A stretch of DNA of 64,000 bases. Source: Microbacterium luteum (GTDB lineage: Bacteria > Actinomycetota > Actinomycetes > Actinomycetales > Microbacteriaceae). The position numbers were made by a program, and so were the translations under genes. This document shows, piece by piece, positions 35,076 to 43,956 of this stretch. The stretch is taken from positions 3,038,001-3,102,000 of the forward strand of contig NZ_CP063814.1 of assembly GCF_015277875.1 (NCBI RefSeq), given 5' to 3'. A model generated the notes under the pieces. It was not told the DNA's origin. It worked only from the letters and a program-made list of their open reading frames with translations, and ran no database searches. The number at the start of each line of letters is the position of its first letter. The first letter of the stretch is position 1.

Positions 35076-35636
35076 TCAGCCCCAGATGCTGGGGGCCTCG
35101 CGACGGGTCGAGGGAAGGGCTGAGGCGGACGCCCAGTCATGGATCCACGCATCGACGTCGGGGATGCCCTCGGGGCGGCCGACCGCGCCGAACAGCTCCT
35201 CGTGGGAGAGGGTGCCGCCGCTGCGCTTCATCATGCGGGCGCGGATGACGGCACGGGCATAGACCTCGCCGTCGACCACCGCGCGATGCTCGAGGTACAC
35301 CGCCCGGTCGTCGTGCCCGATGAGCCGCGACTCGACGTCGAATCGCTGCCACAGGTTCAGCGACTTGCGGAAGGTCACCGTCTCCGACGACACGACGGCG
35401 TACCAGCCGTGCCGGCGCATCGCGCCGAGCAGCCCGGTGCGGGTGAGCAGGTCCCACCGCCCGAGGTCGAACAGCGAAAGGTATCTGCCGTTGTTCATGT
35501 GCTGCAGGATGTCGATGTCGGTCGGCAGGGTCGTCAGGCGGATGCGTCCGACCGCCGTCGGCGACATGGCCCCCTCGCGGCGCATGCGCCGGCGTGCGAG
35601 CAGGATCGTCAGCAGGGTGCGCCACCACACATTCAC
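35076..35636 (-). CDS. Hot-dog fold acyl-CoA thioesterase-like protein
   Basis: A 186-residue protein with a hydrophobic N-terminus (VNVWWRTLLTILLARRR) and a 4-hydroxybenzoyl-CoA-thioesterase-type hot-dog domain: PTDIDILQHMNNGRYLSLFD, then LGRWDLL and SSETVTFRKSLNLWQRFDV. Similar proteins in eukaryotes and actinobacteria (THEM6-like) have unknown substrates. I chose the GTG at 35636 because the upstream codons to 35693 are Arg-rich and lack a start signal; an ATG at residue 24 is an alternative. It lies 52 bp upstream of putA on the same strand. Confidence 0.8.
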   Translation of the reverse strand: MNVWWRTLLTILLARRRMRREGAMSPTAVGRIRLTTLPTDIDILQHMNNGRYLSLFDLGRWDLLTRTGLLGAMRRHGWYAVVSSETVTFRKSLNLWQRFDVESRLIGHDDRAVYLEHRAVVDGEVYARAVIRARMMKRSGGTLSHEELFGAVGRPEGIPDVDAWIHDWASASALPSTRREAPSIWG

Positions 35637-35700
35637 GAGCGCCGATGGTAGCGATTCACGACGTCCCGCGCGATCCGGTTGTCGGAACGGCACAAATCCC

Positions 35701-35763
35701 TCGCGCGGCGCGCATCCGGCTCTCGCGCGGCGCGCATCCGTTCCTGCGCGCGGCGCGCATCCG
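35701..35763. repeat. Three near-tandem GC-rich 18-bp units
   Basis: The unit TCGCGCGGCGCGCATCCG occurs at 35701-35718 and 35723-35740, and with changes at the start at 35745-35763, a period of about 22 bp. It fills much of the divergent gap between the thioesterase and GNAT genes. No function can be assigned. Confidence 0.8.
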
Positions 35764-35833
35764 TTCCCGTGCTCGTCGCCCGGCGTTCACCGGCGGATTT
35801 CCGGCCGGGCGCGGCCGAGCGTAGAGTCACCGC

Positions 35834-36340
35834 ATGGAAGCCGAACTGCAGACCGACATCGTCGTCCGTCCGGTCCGGGACGTGGATGCCGTCGACCTCG
35901 GTCGAGTGCACGCGACCTGCTGGCACGAGACCTATGACCACCTCATCAGCAAGGCCGCGCTGGAGAAGGTGTCGCCACGACGCCTGGCGGAACTCTGGAC
36001 CCACTGGGCCGTGCAGGGCGACGACTTCCGGATGTTCGCCGCACTCGTCGAGGGCGAGATCGTCGGGTTCGCCGGATCCGGTCCCGCCCGCGACAAGGAT
36101 GCCGTGCGCAACCGCGAGCTGTACTTCATCTACCTGCTCGACGCGTGGCACGGCACCGGCATCGGCCAGAAGCTCTTCGACGCGGTCGTGCCCGCCGACG
36201 AGGAGATCTATCTCTGGGTCGCCGAGGACAACCCGCGCGCTCACCGCTTCTACACCCGCAACGGCTTCACGCTCGACGGCGCGACCCACACCGAGCCCTT
36301 CCTCGGTGAGACGCTGACCGAAGTGCGCTTCGTGCGCTGA
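35834..36340 (+). CDS. GNAT-family N-acetyltransferase
   Basis: A 168-residue acetyl-CoA-dependent acetyltransferase. The acetyl-CoA loop is [15 protein letters not shown] near residue 112, preceded by the beta-strand IYLLD and followed by [20 protein letters not shown], the typical C-terminal motif B. The acceptor is unknown. ATG 35834. The next gene starts only 5 bp after its stop, so it is cotranscribed with the F420-type ligase; whether the two are functionally linked is not evident. Confidence 0.9.
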   Translation: MEAELQTDIVVRPVRDVDAVDLGRVHATCWHETYDHLISKAALEKVSPRRLAELWTHWAVQGDDFRMFAALVEGEIVGFAGSGPARDKDAVRNRELYFIYLLDAWHGTGIGQKLFDAVVPADEEIYLWVAEDNPRAHRFYTRNGFTLDGATHTEPFLGETLTEVRFVR

Positions 36341-36345
36341 CCGGC

Positions 36346-37110
36346 GTGCTGCAGGCGTGGGCCCTCGAGGGCATCCCCGAGGTCTCACCCGGTGACGATC
36401 TGGTCGCCCTGATCGCCGACGCCGTCGCGCACGGCGTTCCGCTGGCCGACGGCGACATCGTCGTGGTGACCTCGAAGATCGTGTCCAAGGCCGAGGGCCG
36501 CATCCTGCATGCCGACGACCGCGAAGACGCCATCACCGAGCAGACCGTGCGACTGGTCGCCTCGCGCACGAGCCCGACCGGACACGTGACGCGCATCGTG
36601 GAGAATCCCCTCGGCATCGTCTCGGCCGCCGCCGGAGTGGATGCCTCCAACACCCCCGATGGCACGGTGCTGCTGCTGCCCGCGGACCCCGACGCCTCGG
36701 CCCGCGCGATCGCGTCCGGCCTGCGAGAGCGCTGCGGCGCCCGCATCGGCGTGCTCGTGACCGACACGCTCGGCCGCGCATGGCGCGAGGGTCAGACCGA
36801 CCACGCGATCGGCGCCGCCGGCGTGCACGTGTTCGAAGACCTGCGCGGGCACACCGACACCGAAGGCCGACCCCTCGTGGTGACGATGCCGTGCGTCGCC
36901 GACGAGATCGCGGGTGCCGCCGACCTCGTCAAGGGCAAGGCCGCGGGGCTGCCCGTCGCCGTCGTCCGGGGGCGCGCCGACCTCGTCGGCGACCTCGACC
37001 TGCCCGGCGCCCGCACGATCGTGCGCCCCGCCGAGCGCGACATGTTCCGGCAGGGCGCCGACGAGGCCTACGCCGAGGGGTACGCCGCCGGCCGCGCCGC
37101 GCGCGCCTGA
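36346..37110 (+). CDS. fbiB: Coenzyme F420:L-glutamate ligase (CofE/FbiB N-terminal type)
   Basis: A 254-residue GTP-dependent ligase adding glutamate to F420-0. The diagnostic N-terminal segment [20 protein letters not shown] and the region [20 protein letters not shown] followed by GAAG are present, then [18 protein letters not shown]. The protein ends after the CofE domain and lacks the nitroreductase-like C-terminal domain of mycobacterial FbiB. GTG start at 36346. No other F420 biosynthesis gene is in the window. The gene ends in Ala/Arg codons that are part of a 29-bp sequence repeated at 37460. Confidence 0.9.
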   Translation: MLQAWALEGIPEVSPGDDLVALIADAVAHGVPLADGDIVVVTSKIVSKAEGRILHADDREDAITEQTVRLVASRTSPTGHVTRIVENPLGIVSAAAGVDASNTPDGTVLLLPADPDASARAIASGLRERCGARIGVLVTDTLGRAWREGQTDHAIGAAGVHVFEDLRGHTDTEGRPLVVTMPCVADEIAGAADLVKGKAAGLPVAVVRGRADLVGDLDLPGARTIVRPAERDMFRQGADEAYAEGYAAGRAARA

Positions 37111-37488
37111 GCGCGGCCCTCAGCTGCCGTCACCCTGGGGCCCGCGCCACCCTGAGGCCCGCGCCACCTCAAGGCCACCGCGCGCGCCTCAAACCGTGTG
37201 CGCCTCAAGAGGAGATCCCGCTCCGAGAGGACGCTTCGTTGCGGATCCGTCCTCTCCAGCCGGGTTCTCCTCTTGAGCGCCGGACCGGATCCGGGCGCGG
37301 GCAGGGGCGCGGGCAGGATGCGGCCGCGGGTCCGAGGCCCCGAGGCCTCAGCGTGCGCCTCAAACCGCGTGCGCCTCAGGAGGAGATCCCGCTCCCAGAG
37401 GACGCTTCGTTGCGGATCCGTCCTCTCCAGCCGGGATATCCTCCCGGCCGCGGGACCGCGCGCGCCTGAGCGCGGCCCTCAGCTGCCG
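37099..37488. repeat. Intergenic repeat block: two family C elements within a 29-bp direct repeat
   Basis: The sequence GCGCGCCTGAGCGCGGCCCT plus CAGCTGCCG occurs at 37101-37129 and 37460-37488, overlapping the 3' ends of both convergent genes. Between them a 174-bp unit is tandemly duplicated: family C elements at 37203-37276 and 37374-37447. Each has outer arms near AGGAGATCCCGCTC and CCGGG..TCCTC and inner arms AGAGGACG and CGTCCTCT. No gene lies in this 368-bp gap. Confidence 0.88.
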
Positions 37489-38342
37489 GGGATGAGGCGG
37501 AGGTCGCCGGCGGAGACGTCTCCGGAGATGCGGTGGGCGGCGTCGGGCGAGGTCTGCAGCCGGTTGGTCACCTCACCGGCCGACACGTCGACGTCGACGG
37601 CATAGACGTCGTCGGGGACGACCAGGCGGAGGGATCCGGCGCTCACCGACACCTGCAGGGCGTCGGGGGCGCTCCCGCCGAGTCGCGCGACGATCTCCCC
37701 GGCGCTGACGTCGAAGCGCCCGTCGGCCACGTCCGACACATCGAGCCCGATCTTGCCGGCGCTCACGTCGGCGACGACGCCGTCGGCGGTGCCGCCGAGG
37801 TCGATCTCCCCGGCGCTGACGGACACGTCGACCTCGCCCCAGTCAGCGTCCGCGACGATGCGTCCCGCGGCGAGGTCCAGCGCCGCATCCATTCCGGCCC
37901 CTTCGAGTCGCTCGGGCAGCACCAGCACGGCGCTGCCGTTGCCGCCGAAGAGCCACGGGATGCCGAAGAACTCGTCCGGGGTCGAGACGGCGAGGCGGTC
38001 GCCGTCGCGCTCGAGCCGCCATTGGTCGGCGGCGGCTGCGCGCGACACGTCGAGGCGCGCCTCGTCGACGTCGGCGAATTCGACGCGCAGCTCGGCGGCC
38101 GTGACGTCGACGTCGAGGGTGCGCACGCCGACCGCGTCCGCGGTGTGCGATGCGTCATCGACCATCGCCGCGCCCACGGCCCGGAACGACGTCGCGACCA
38201 GCGCCCCGACGATCACGACCACGCCGAACGCGATCGTGAGGATCGCGATGACGGTCGACGACGCGCGCGTGCGCGACGGCGGCGCGGTCGGCGCAGGGGC
38301 GGCCGGCGGCTGCTCAGGCGGTGGGGTGAGGGTGTCGGTCAT
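37479..38342 (-). CDS. DUF4097-type membrane-anchored beta-repeat protein
   Basis: A 287-residue protein with a Pro-rich cytoplasmic start, one membrane segment (SSTVIAILTIAFGVVVIVGA then LVATSF, about residues 28-53) and an outer domain of repeated short beta units. Units such as DVSVSAGEIDLGG, DVSAGKIGLDVSD, DVSAGEIVARLGG, SVSAGSLRLVV and DVSAGEVTNRLQ repeat about every 20 residues, as in DUF4097/putative adhesin beta-helix proteins. ATG 38342 overlaps the response regulator stop. Its position with a two-component system suggests a cell-envelope stress sensor or output. Confidence 0.85.
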   Translation of the reverse strand: MTDTLTPPPEQPPAAPAPTAPPSRTRASSTVIAILTIAFGVVVIVGALVATSFRAVGAAMVDDASHTADAVGVRTLDVDVTAAELRVEFADVDEARLDVSRAAAADQWRLERDGDRLAVSTPDEFFGIPWLFGGNGSAVLVLPERLEGAGMDAALDLAAGRIVADADWGEVDVSVSAGEIDLGGTADGVVADVSAGKIGLDVSDVADGRFDVSAGEIVARLGGSAPDALQVSVSAGSLRLVVPDDVYAVDVDVSAGEVTNRLQTSPDAAHRISGDVSAGDLRLIPGS

Positions 38343-39025
38343 GACGGTTCTCCTGTCTGCGGGGCGCCGGTGACGGGGCCGCCGTGCTCGAGGTGGGCGA
38401 GCACGGCCAGGACGCGCCGGTTCCCCGATTCGTCCTGTTCGAGGTCGAGCTTCTGGAAGACGGCGGTGATGTGCTTCTCGACGCTGCCCTCGCTGACGAA
38501 GAGGGTGCGCGCGATCGCGTGATTGGACTTCCCCTCCGCGATGAGGGCGAGAACGCTCGCCTCCCGGTCGGTGAGGCGGCTCATCCGTTCGTCGAGGGCG
38601 CGGCGCGACAGCAGCTGCGCGACGACCTCGGGGTCGAGGATGGTGCCGCCGGCACCGATCCGCTCGACGCTCTCGACGAACTCGCCCACGTCGGCGACGC
38701 GGTCCTTCAGGAGGTAGCCGAGGGCTCCTCCCTTGCCGGCGATGAGGTCGCTGGCGTAGCGCTCCTCGACGTACTGCGAGAGCACGAGCACCGGCAGCTG
38801 CGGGTCGGCGGCGCGCAGCCGCAGGGCGGCGCGGATGCCCTCGTCGGTCCGCGTCGGCGGCAGCCGCACGTCGAGGATGCACAGGTCGGGCGAGACCTCG
38901 ACGACGGTGTCGTCGAGCCGCGTCGCGTCGGAAAGGGCGGCGACCACCTCGTGGCCGGCGTCGGCGAGCAGGCGCACCAGGCCCTCCCGCAGCAGTGCGG
39001 AGTCTTCGCAGATCAGGATGCGCAT
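38339..39025 (-). CDS. NarL-family response regulator
   Basis: A 228-residue regulator. The receiver domain (MRILICEDSALLREGLVRLL) has the phosphoacceptor Asp52 in LCILDVRLPP and the conserved Lys in GYLLKDRV. The LuxR-type helix-turn-helix is MSRLTDREASVLALIAEGKS followed by NHAIARTLFVSEGSVEKHI. ATG 39025 lies within the 3' end of the kinase gene (13-bp overlap), consistent with a cognate pair. The likely target includes the DUF4097 gene downstream (inference). Confidence 0.94.
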   Translation of the reverse strand: MRILICEDSALLREGLVRLLADAGHEVVAALSDATRLDDTVVEVSPDLCILDVRLPPTRTDEGIRAALRLRAADPQLPVLVLSQYVEERYASDLIAGKGGALGYLLKDRVADVGEFVESVERIGAGGTILDPEVVAQLLSRRALDERMSRLTDREASVLALIAEGKSNHAIARTLFVSEGSVEKHITAVFQKLDLEQDESGNRRVLAVLAHLEHGGPVTGAPQTGEPS

Positions 39026-40275
39026 GGCACCGTCACCTCCACCGTCGTCGGGCCCCCGCCGGGACTGTCGAGGCGGAACGTGCCGCCGACGCCGAGCACG
39101 CGATTGGCGATGCCGTCGAGTCCGCCGCCGGCGACGACGCGGGCACCGCCCACGCCGTTGTCTTCGATGCGGGCCCAGAGCGTGCCCTCCTCGCGCAGCC
39201 GCACGAGCACGCGCGCTTCGGTCCCCCGAGAGTGCTTGGCGGCGTTGGTGAGCGACTCGGCGATGACGAAGTACACCGCGGCCTCGGCGGCCGGACCGCA
39301 CCGGCCGGGAACGCGCACGTCGAGGGTGACCGGCACCGGCGAGCGGGCGGCGAGCGCCGACAGGGCGGCGTCGAGTCCGCGGTCGTCGAGGACCGAGGTG
39401 TGGATGCCGCGGGCGAGCTGGCGCAGCTCGGTGATCGCGGCCTTCGTCGAGGTGTGCGCCTCGGCGATCAGCTCCTTGGCGGCCTGCGGGTCGACGTCGA
39501 CCTTCTGCTGGGCGAGGCCCAGCGTCATCCCGACCGAGACCAGTCTCGGCTGCACGCCGTCGTGGAGATCGCGCTCGATCCGGGTGCGCTCGACCTCGGC
39601 CGATCGCACCGCGCCGGCACGCTGCTCCTGGGAGAGTCGCGCTTCGTGGGCGAGCTGCGCTTCCCGGGAGGGAACGAGGATCGCCCGGCCGAGCACCCCG
39701 TGCAGGATGGCGAGTCCCACGAGGGCGGCGGATGCGGCGAGCGCCCCGACGATGCCCACGGGCACGGCGAGGGCCGACCCCACGTCGAGTCCGATGCCGA
39801 ACAGACGCACGGTCTCGCCCGCGTACAGCGGTGCGAAGGCGCCGGCGATGCCCGCGATGACGGCCGTGAGGAGCGGGACGACGAGAAGACCGAGGACGGT
39901 CGAGACCGCGATGCTGGCGATGCCGCGCCACACGATCGGGTCGGTGAACTGCGCCCAGACCATGCGGAGGAACCCGCCGAATCCGGGGCGCGAAGAGCGG
40001 CGGACGCGGACCGGTGGCAGCTCCAGGCCGTAGAGGCCGTCGACGCGGGCGTACTCGAGCCACGCGGTGGCGTACATCGCGTAGACGAGCACGTAGAGCA
40101 GCAGCAGGCCGACGCCGAGAAGGGGCACGAGGCCCAGTCCGACCCCCAGCAGGGTGAACAGCACGGTGAAGACGGCGGGACCGATCACGCCGAGCGCGGC
40201 GAGCTGCGCGAGCGATCCGGCGATCATCGCCGGTGCGGCCGGCCGGCGTCCGGGTGGGGAGTCGGGAGTGGTCAT
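39013..40275 (-). CDS. Sensor histidine kinase, NarX/DesK type
   Basis: A 420-residue membrane kinase. Residues about 20-70 and 115-200 contain at least six hydrophobic segments with little extracellular sequence, as in kinases that sense the membrane. The HisKA_3 motif IERDLHDGVQPRLVSVGM puts the phosphorylated His at 238. The ATPase domain has ESLTNAAKHSRGTEA and a glycine-rich DNGVGGARVVAGGGLDGIAN box. ATG 40275. Operon partner of the response regulator. The arrangement with a DUF4097-like protein resembles LiaRS-type envelope stress systems. Confidence 0.92.
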   Translation of the reverse strand: MTTPDSPPGRRPAAPAMIAGSLAQLAALGVIGPAVFTVLFTLLGVGLGLVPLLGVGLLLLYVLVYAMYATAWLEYARVDGLYGLELPPVRVRRSSRPGFGGFLRMVWAQFTDPIVWRGIASIAVSTVLGLLVVPLLTAVIAGIAGAFAPLYAGETVRLFGIGLDVGSALAVPVGIVGALAASAALVGLAILHGVLGRAILVPSREAQLAHEARLSQEQRAGAVRSAEVERTRIERDLHDGVQPRLVSVGMTLGLAQQKVDVDPQAAKELIAEAHTSTKAAITELRQLARGIHTSVLDDRGLDAALSALAARSPVPVTLDVRVPGRCGPAAEAAVYFVIAESLTNAAKHSRGTEARVLVRLREEGTLWARIEDNGVGGARVVAGGGLDGIANRVLGVGGTFRLDSPGGGPTTVEVTVPCAS

Positions 40276-40363
40276 GTCGACAACGGTACGACCGGCCCCC
40301 GGCGACGCGCGCCCGAGGGATCCGGAGATCCGACCGGGGGTTATCCCCCGTTCGCGGCTCCGC

Positions 40364-42103
40364 TCAGCGGCCCGACACCGACCCGAACAGGCGCGCGATG
40401 GGCGCCAGCACGAGCGGGCGTGCGGCGACCCAGGCGGCAGCGATCACCACGAGCGAGGCGGCGAAGATCCAGAACCCGGTCCAGTTGTCGGCGTAGGCGT
40501 TCGGATCGGCCGAGCCCTGCGCGGCGTACATGTGGTTGAGGTTGCGCAGCGCCCCGGTGGCGAAGACCAGCACGACGTGCACGAAGATGAACGCCACGAA
40601 GTAGAGCATCACCGGGAAGTGCACCGCGCGCGCCCACTCCACCGGATACACCCGGTTGAGCGTCTTGGCGTTCTTCGGCCACACCCCTGACATGCGCACG
40701 CCCGTGGCGATCGCCAGGGGTGCCGCGATGAAGACGACGCTGAGGTACGCCAGCTGCTGCAGGCTGTTGTAGTTCACCCACCCGTTCTCGGTGGGCCAGT
40801 CGAGCGTGAGGTACTGGATGCCGGCCGACAGCGCGTTGGGGAACACCTCCCACGAGGTCGGCACGATCCGCATCCATTGACCCGTGACGAACAGCAGCAC
40901 GACGAACACGACGCCGTTGGCGATCCAGAGGATGTCGAGCGCCTGGTGGAACCACAGGTTCAGGCTGATCTTGCGCTTGCGGTTCTTTCGCGGGGACCAG
41001 AACGCCGTCGGCCGCTTCTCGGTGCGCACGCGCAACCCGGTGCGGATGATCAGCAGGATGAAGAACGTGTTGAGGAAGTGCTGCCATCCGAGCCACGCGG
41101 GCAGACCCACCGGCGCCCCCTCCGGCAGGTGGTACTCGCCCGGGAACGCGGTGAGGAACGCCTGCAGCGGCTCGGTGCTCGCGAGCCACCGCATCGCCAG
41201 CACGAGCATCGCGGCCGCGTAGACCACGGCGATGCCGCCGACGACCACCGCCCCGACCCACTGCAGCGGCGTGAAGGGACCCATGCGACGGGGCTCGGAT
41301 GCGGGCGGCGCCGTCCGCGGCGCCCGCCCGTGCCACACCGTGCGCGTGAACGGCAGGGGCTGCGTCAGGTCGGCCCGCGCCGCCACGGCGGCGGCCGGCG
41401 TTTCGGGTGCACCGCCGGGTCTCGGCGTGGCATCCGTCTCGGGCGCCACCGCGGCGGGGGCCGGCCGGACGGGTGCCGGGGGCCACGGCTCCCCACCGCG
41501 AACCCGCGGCAGCCCGCGGCGGACAGCCCCGCCACCCACCGACTTCCCCTGTTCCGCAGTCGGGCTACCCCGTTCCGCAGTCACTTTCTGTGGGTCAAGC
41601 GCGCCCACACCCGCAGCTTCTGACTGCGGAGCGGCGGGCGCGGCAGGCGCGGCAGGCGCGGCGGGCTCGGTCGGCCGGGCCGTCGGCGCGACCGGTTCCG
41701 CCGCCGTGGTCTGCGGACCCAAAGCCGCCGCGCCAGCCGATGCCGCGGCGGAAGCGGAGGCGGGCGGCCACGGGTCGCCGCCCTTCACCCTCGGCAGGCC
41801 GCGGCGCAGCGTCGACGCCGCCGCGGACCCCACATCCCGCTCCGCAGTCACATTCGACGCATCCACACCCGAAACACCCGCAGAAACCGACTGCGGAACA
41901 GAACCGTGCACCCCCACATCCCGCTCCGCAGTCACATTCGACGCATCCACACCCGAAACACCCGCAGAAACCGACTGCGGAACGGGGGCGTCGGCGGGCG
42001 GCACCGCATTTACGGACGGAACGGGGGCGTCGACGGGCGGCCACGGCTCTCCGCTCGGCCGCCGCGGCAGCCCCTGCCGCACGGTGCGCGCGTAGGTCGC
42101 CAT
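40364..42103 (-). CDS. Cytochrome b561-type membrane protein with repetitive Pro/Ala-rich N-terminus
   Basis: A 579-residue protein. From about residue 282 it is a four- to six-helix cytochrome b domain with likely haem histidines in LGWQHFLNTFFILLIIRTG, LNLWFHQALDILWIANGVVF, ARAVHFPVMLYFVAFIFVHV. Residues 1-280 are a disordered region with three copies of a GLPR-x-x-x-G-x-PWPP motif (about residues 11-22, 102-113, 196-208), separated by sequence from three in-frame family D repeats. ATG 42103; the frame extended to 42742 overlaps etfA and is rejected. It is 5 bp downstream of etfA, so it may pass electrons from the flavoprotein to the membrane chain (inference). Confidence 0.85.
   Translation of the reverse strand: MATYARTVRQGLPRRPSGEPWPPVDAPVPSVNAVPPADAPVPQSVSAGVSGVDASNVTAERDVGVHGSVPQSVSAGVSGVDASNVTAERDVGSAAASTLRRGLPRVKGGDPWPPASASAAASAGAAALGPQTTAAEPVAPTARPTEPAAPAAPAAPAAPQSEAAGVGALDPQKVTAERGSPTAEQGKSVGGGAVRRGLPRVRGGEPWPPAPVRPAPAAVAPETDATPRPGGAPETPAAAVAARADLTQPLPFTRTVWHGRAPRTAPPASEPRRMGPFTPLQWVGAVVVGGIAVVYAAAMLVLAMRWLASTEPLQAFLTAFPGEYHLPEGAPVGLPAWLGWQHFLNTFFILLIIRTGLRVRTEKRPTAFWSPRKNRKRKISLNLWFHQALDILWIANGVVFVVLLFVTGQWMRIVPTSWEVFPNALSAGIQYLTLDWPTENGWVNYNSLQQLAYLSVVFIAAPLAIATGVRMSGVWPKNAKTLNRVYPVEWARAVHFPVMLYFVAFIFVHVVLVFATGALRNLNHMYAAQGSADPNAYADNWTGFWIFAASLVVIAAAWVAARPLVLAPIARLFGSVSGR
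41571..41632 (-). repeat. Family D repeat, copy 2, inside the cytochrome b561 gene
   Basis: A 62-bp element with outer arms GTTCCGCAGTC and GACTGCGGAGC, translated on the minus strand as PQSEAAGVGALDPQKVTAER. An extra partial arm GTTCCGCAGTCGGGCTACCC lies just before it at 41551-41570. Confidence 0.8.
41839..41983 (-). repeat. Family D repeat, copies 3 and 4 in tandem inside the cytochrome b561 gene
   Basis: Two nearly identical 61-bp elements at 41839-41899 and 41923-41983, start-to-start distance 84 bp (28 codons). Both are translated as VPQSVSAGVSGVDASNVTAE followed by RDVG. The perfect in-frame spacing shows a recent tandem duplication tolerated by the protein. Confidence 0.9.
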
Positions 42104-42108
42104 CCGCG

Positions 42109-43077
42109 CTACTTCCGCTTCGCCTCGAGCGCCGCGATCAGCTGCGGCACGATGGTGAAGAGGTCGCCGACGACGCCGAAGTCGGCGATGTCGAAGATCG
42201 GGGCGTCGCCGTCCTTGTTGATCGCGACGATCGTCTTGGCCGTCTGCATCCCGGCCTTGTGCTGGATGGCGCCGGAGATTCCGAGGGCGATGTACAGCTG
42301 CGGCGACACCGATACGCCGGTCTGCCCGACCTGGAACGACGCCGGCACGTACCCCGCGTCGACCGCGGCCCGAGAGGCGCCGACGGCGGCGCCGAGGGCG
42401 TCGGCGAGCTGCTCGACGAGGGCGAACCTCTCTTCGGAGCCGAGCCCGCGACCCCCCGAGACGACCTTGGCCGCGCCGCGCAGCTCCGGTCGCGACGACG
42501 AGACGGCGGCTTCGGCGACGGCGCCGACGGTCGCCGCCTTCCGGCCCGACGGAGCGACCTCGAGCGTCTCGATGACCGGATCGGCGACGGCATCGGCGCG
42601 CGCCTCGATCGAGCCCTGGCGCACGGTGATGATGGGTGCACCCCACGTGACGGACGCATCCACGTCGTACGACCCGCCGTACACCGAGTGGTGCGCGATC
42701 ACGCCTTCGTCGTCGCGCGAGACACCGACGGCGTCGACGCACAGGCCGGATCGACGCCGGGCGGCGAGGCGCCCGGCGACCTCGCGCCCTTCGATCGAGT
42801 GGGCCGTCAGGACCGCATCCGGGTCGACCAGCTCGACGGCCGCCGCCAGCGCGTCGACGGCCGGAACCGTGAGTCCCTCGCCCGCCGGGGCGACCAGCAC
42901 CGTGCCGGCTCCGAGAGCCGCGGCATCGTGCGCCAGCTTCTCCGCGCCGACGAGGACGGCGATCGGCGTGCCGACCTGCGACGCGGCTCCGATCAGACCC
43001 GCGGCCGACTTCGTCAGCTCGCCCGCGGGCGTCGCCTCGAGGAGCACCAGCACCGCATCCTTCGCGTATTCCGCCAT
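42109..43077 (-). CDS. etfA: Electron transfer flavoprotein alpha subunit
   Basis: A 322-residue FixB/EtfA protein. The C-terminal FAD-binding region is clear: AKVVSGGRGLGSEERFALVE, ASRAAVDAGYVPASFQVGQT, ISGAIQHKAGMQTAKTIVAI and INKDGDAPIFDIADFGVVGD. Together with EtfB it accepts electrons from acyl-CoA and other dehydrogenases, such as the acyl-CoA dehydrogenase encoded at 46279. ATG 43077 begins MAEYAKDAVLVLLEA; codons before it overlap etfB. It lies 10 bp after etfB. Confidence 0.96.
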   Translation of the reverse strand: MAEYAKDAVLVLLEATPAGELTKSAAGLIGAASQVGTPIAVLVGAEKLAHDAAALGAGTVLVAPAGEGLTVPAVDALAAAVELVDPDAVLTAHSIEGREVAGRLAARRRSGLCVDAVGVSRDDEGVIAHHSVYGGSYDVDASVTWGAPIITVRQGSIEARADAVADPVIETLEVAPSGRKAATVGAVAEAAVSSSRPELRGAAKVVSGGRGLGSEERFALVEQLADALGAAVGASRAAVDAGYVPASFQVGQTGVSVSPQLYIALGISGAIQHKAGMQTAKTIVAINKDGDAPIFDIADFGVVGDLFTIVPQLIAALEAKRK

Positions 43078-43087
43078 GTCGTCGCTC

Positions 43088-43864
43088 CTATGCCAGCCGG
43101 TTCTCGACGAGGAAGTCCGCGAGCTTCTCGCCCGCGTCACCCTCGTCGACGATCTTGACCCCCGCCGCGCGGGGCGGCTTCTCGGCGATGCCGATCATGA
43201 TCGATCGCGACCACCGCCCGTCGAGCGGGTCGATGTCGAGATCCGCGAGGGTCAGCGTCTCGAAGGGCTTCTTCTTCGCGGCCATGATCCCCTTGAAATT
43301 CGCCATGCGCGGGTCGGGTAGCGCCTCGGTGATCGAGATCACCGCCGGGAGCGACGCGGACACCTCCATGGTCCCCGCGTCGCTCGCGCGCACACCTGCG
43401 ACCTCCACGTCGCCGATCCGCACACTCGTCAGCGCGGTGGCGGCGGGGACGTCGAGCAGTTCGGCGATCATCGCCGGCAGCACGCCGCCGGTGCCGTCGG
43501 TGGAGAGATTTCCGGTGATCGCGAGATCGAATCCGATGCGGTCCAGGGCTGCGGCGAGCACCTGCGCGGTGAGGCCGAGGTCGGCGCCCACGAGGCCCTC
43601 GTCCACGACCTGCACCGCGGATGCCGCCCCCATCGCGAGACCTCGGCGCAGCGACGTCGTCGCCGCATCCGGCGCCATCGACAGCAGGACGACCTCGGCG
43701 TCGCCCGACGCATCGGCATGGGCGAGAGCGACCTCGAGGGCCCGTTCGCCGATCTCATCGAGAACCCGGTCCCCGGCGTCGCGCTGCGCGAGGCCGGTCT
43801 CGAGATCGAGCACGCGGTCACCGTAGGTATCCGGGACCTCCTTGACCAGGACCACGATCTTCAT
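43088..43864 (-). CDS. etfB: Electron transfer flavoprotein beta subunit
   Basis: A 258-residue FixA/EtfB protein beginning MKIVVLVKEVPDTYGDRVLD. The AMP-binding region DLAITGNLSTDGTGGVLPAM and the family signature region around VSASLPAVISITEALPDPRM followed by ANFKGIMAAKKKP are present. It forms a heterodimer with EtfA encoded immediately downstream. ATG 43864; the gene diverges from the MarR gene across about 90 bp. Confidence 0.96.
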   Translation of the reverse strand: MKIVVLVKEVPDTYGDRVLDLETGLAQRDAGDRVLDEIGERALEVALAHADASGDAEVVLLSMAPDAATTSLRRGLAMGAASAVQVVDEGLVGADLGLTAQVLAAALDRIGFDLAITGNLSTDGTGGVLPAMIAELLDVPAATALTSVRIGDVEVAGVRASDAGTMEVSASLPAVISITEALPDPRMANFKGIMAAKKKPFETLTLADLDIDPLDGRWSRSIMIGIAEKPPRAAGVKIVDEGDAGEKLADFLVENRLA

Positions 43865-43956
43865 CAGGCTCCGCTCCTTCGTCGTGTCGAGTCTATGCGC
43901 GCGCCACCGGCCGGGCCCGCTGGGCTAGCGTGGAGACGACGACCCGGAGGTGGAGG

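Noticed and set aside
41839..41983. Tandem repeats as a CRISPR-like array
   Set aside because: Only two units, spaced by 23 bp of coding sequence, in frame, with no cas genes.
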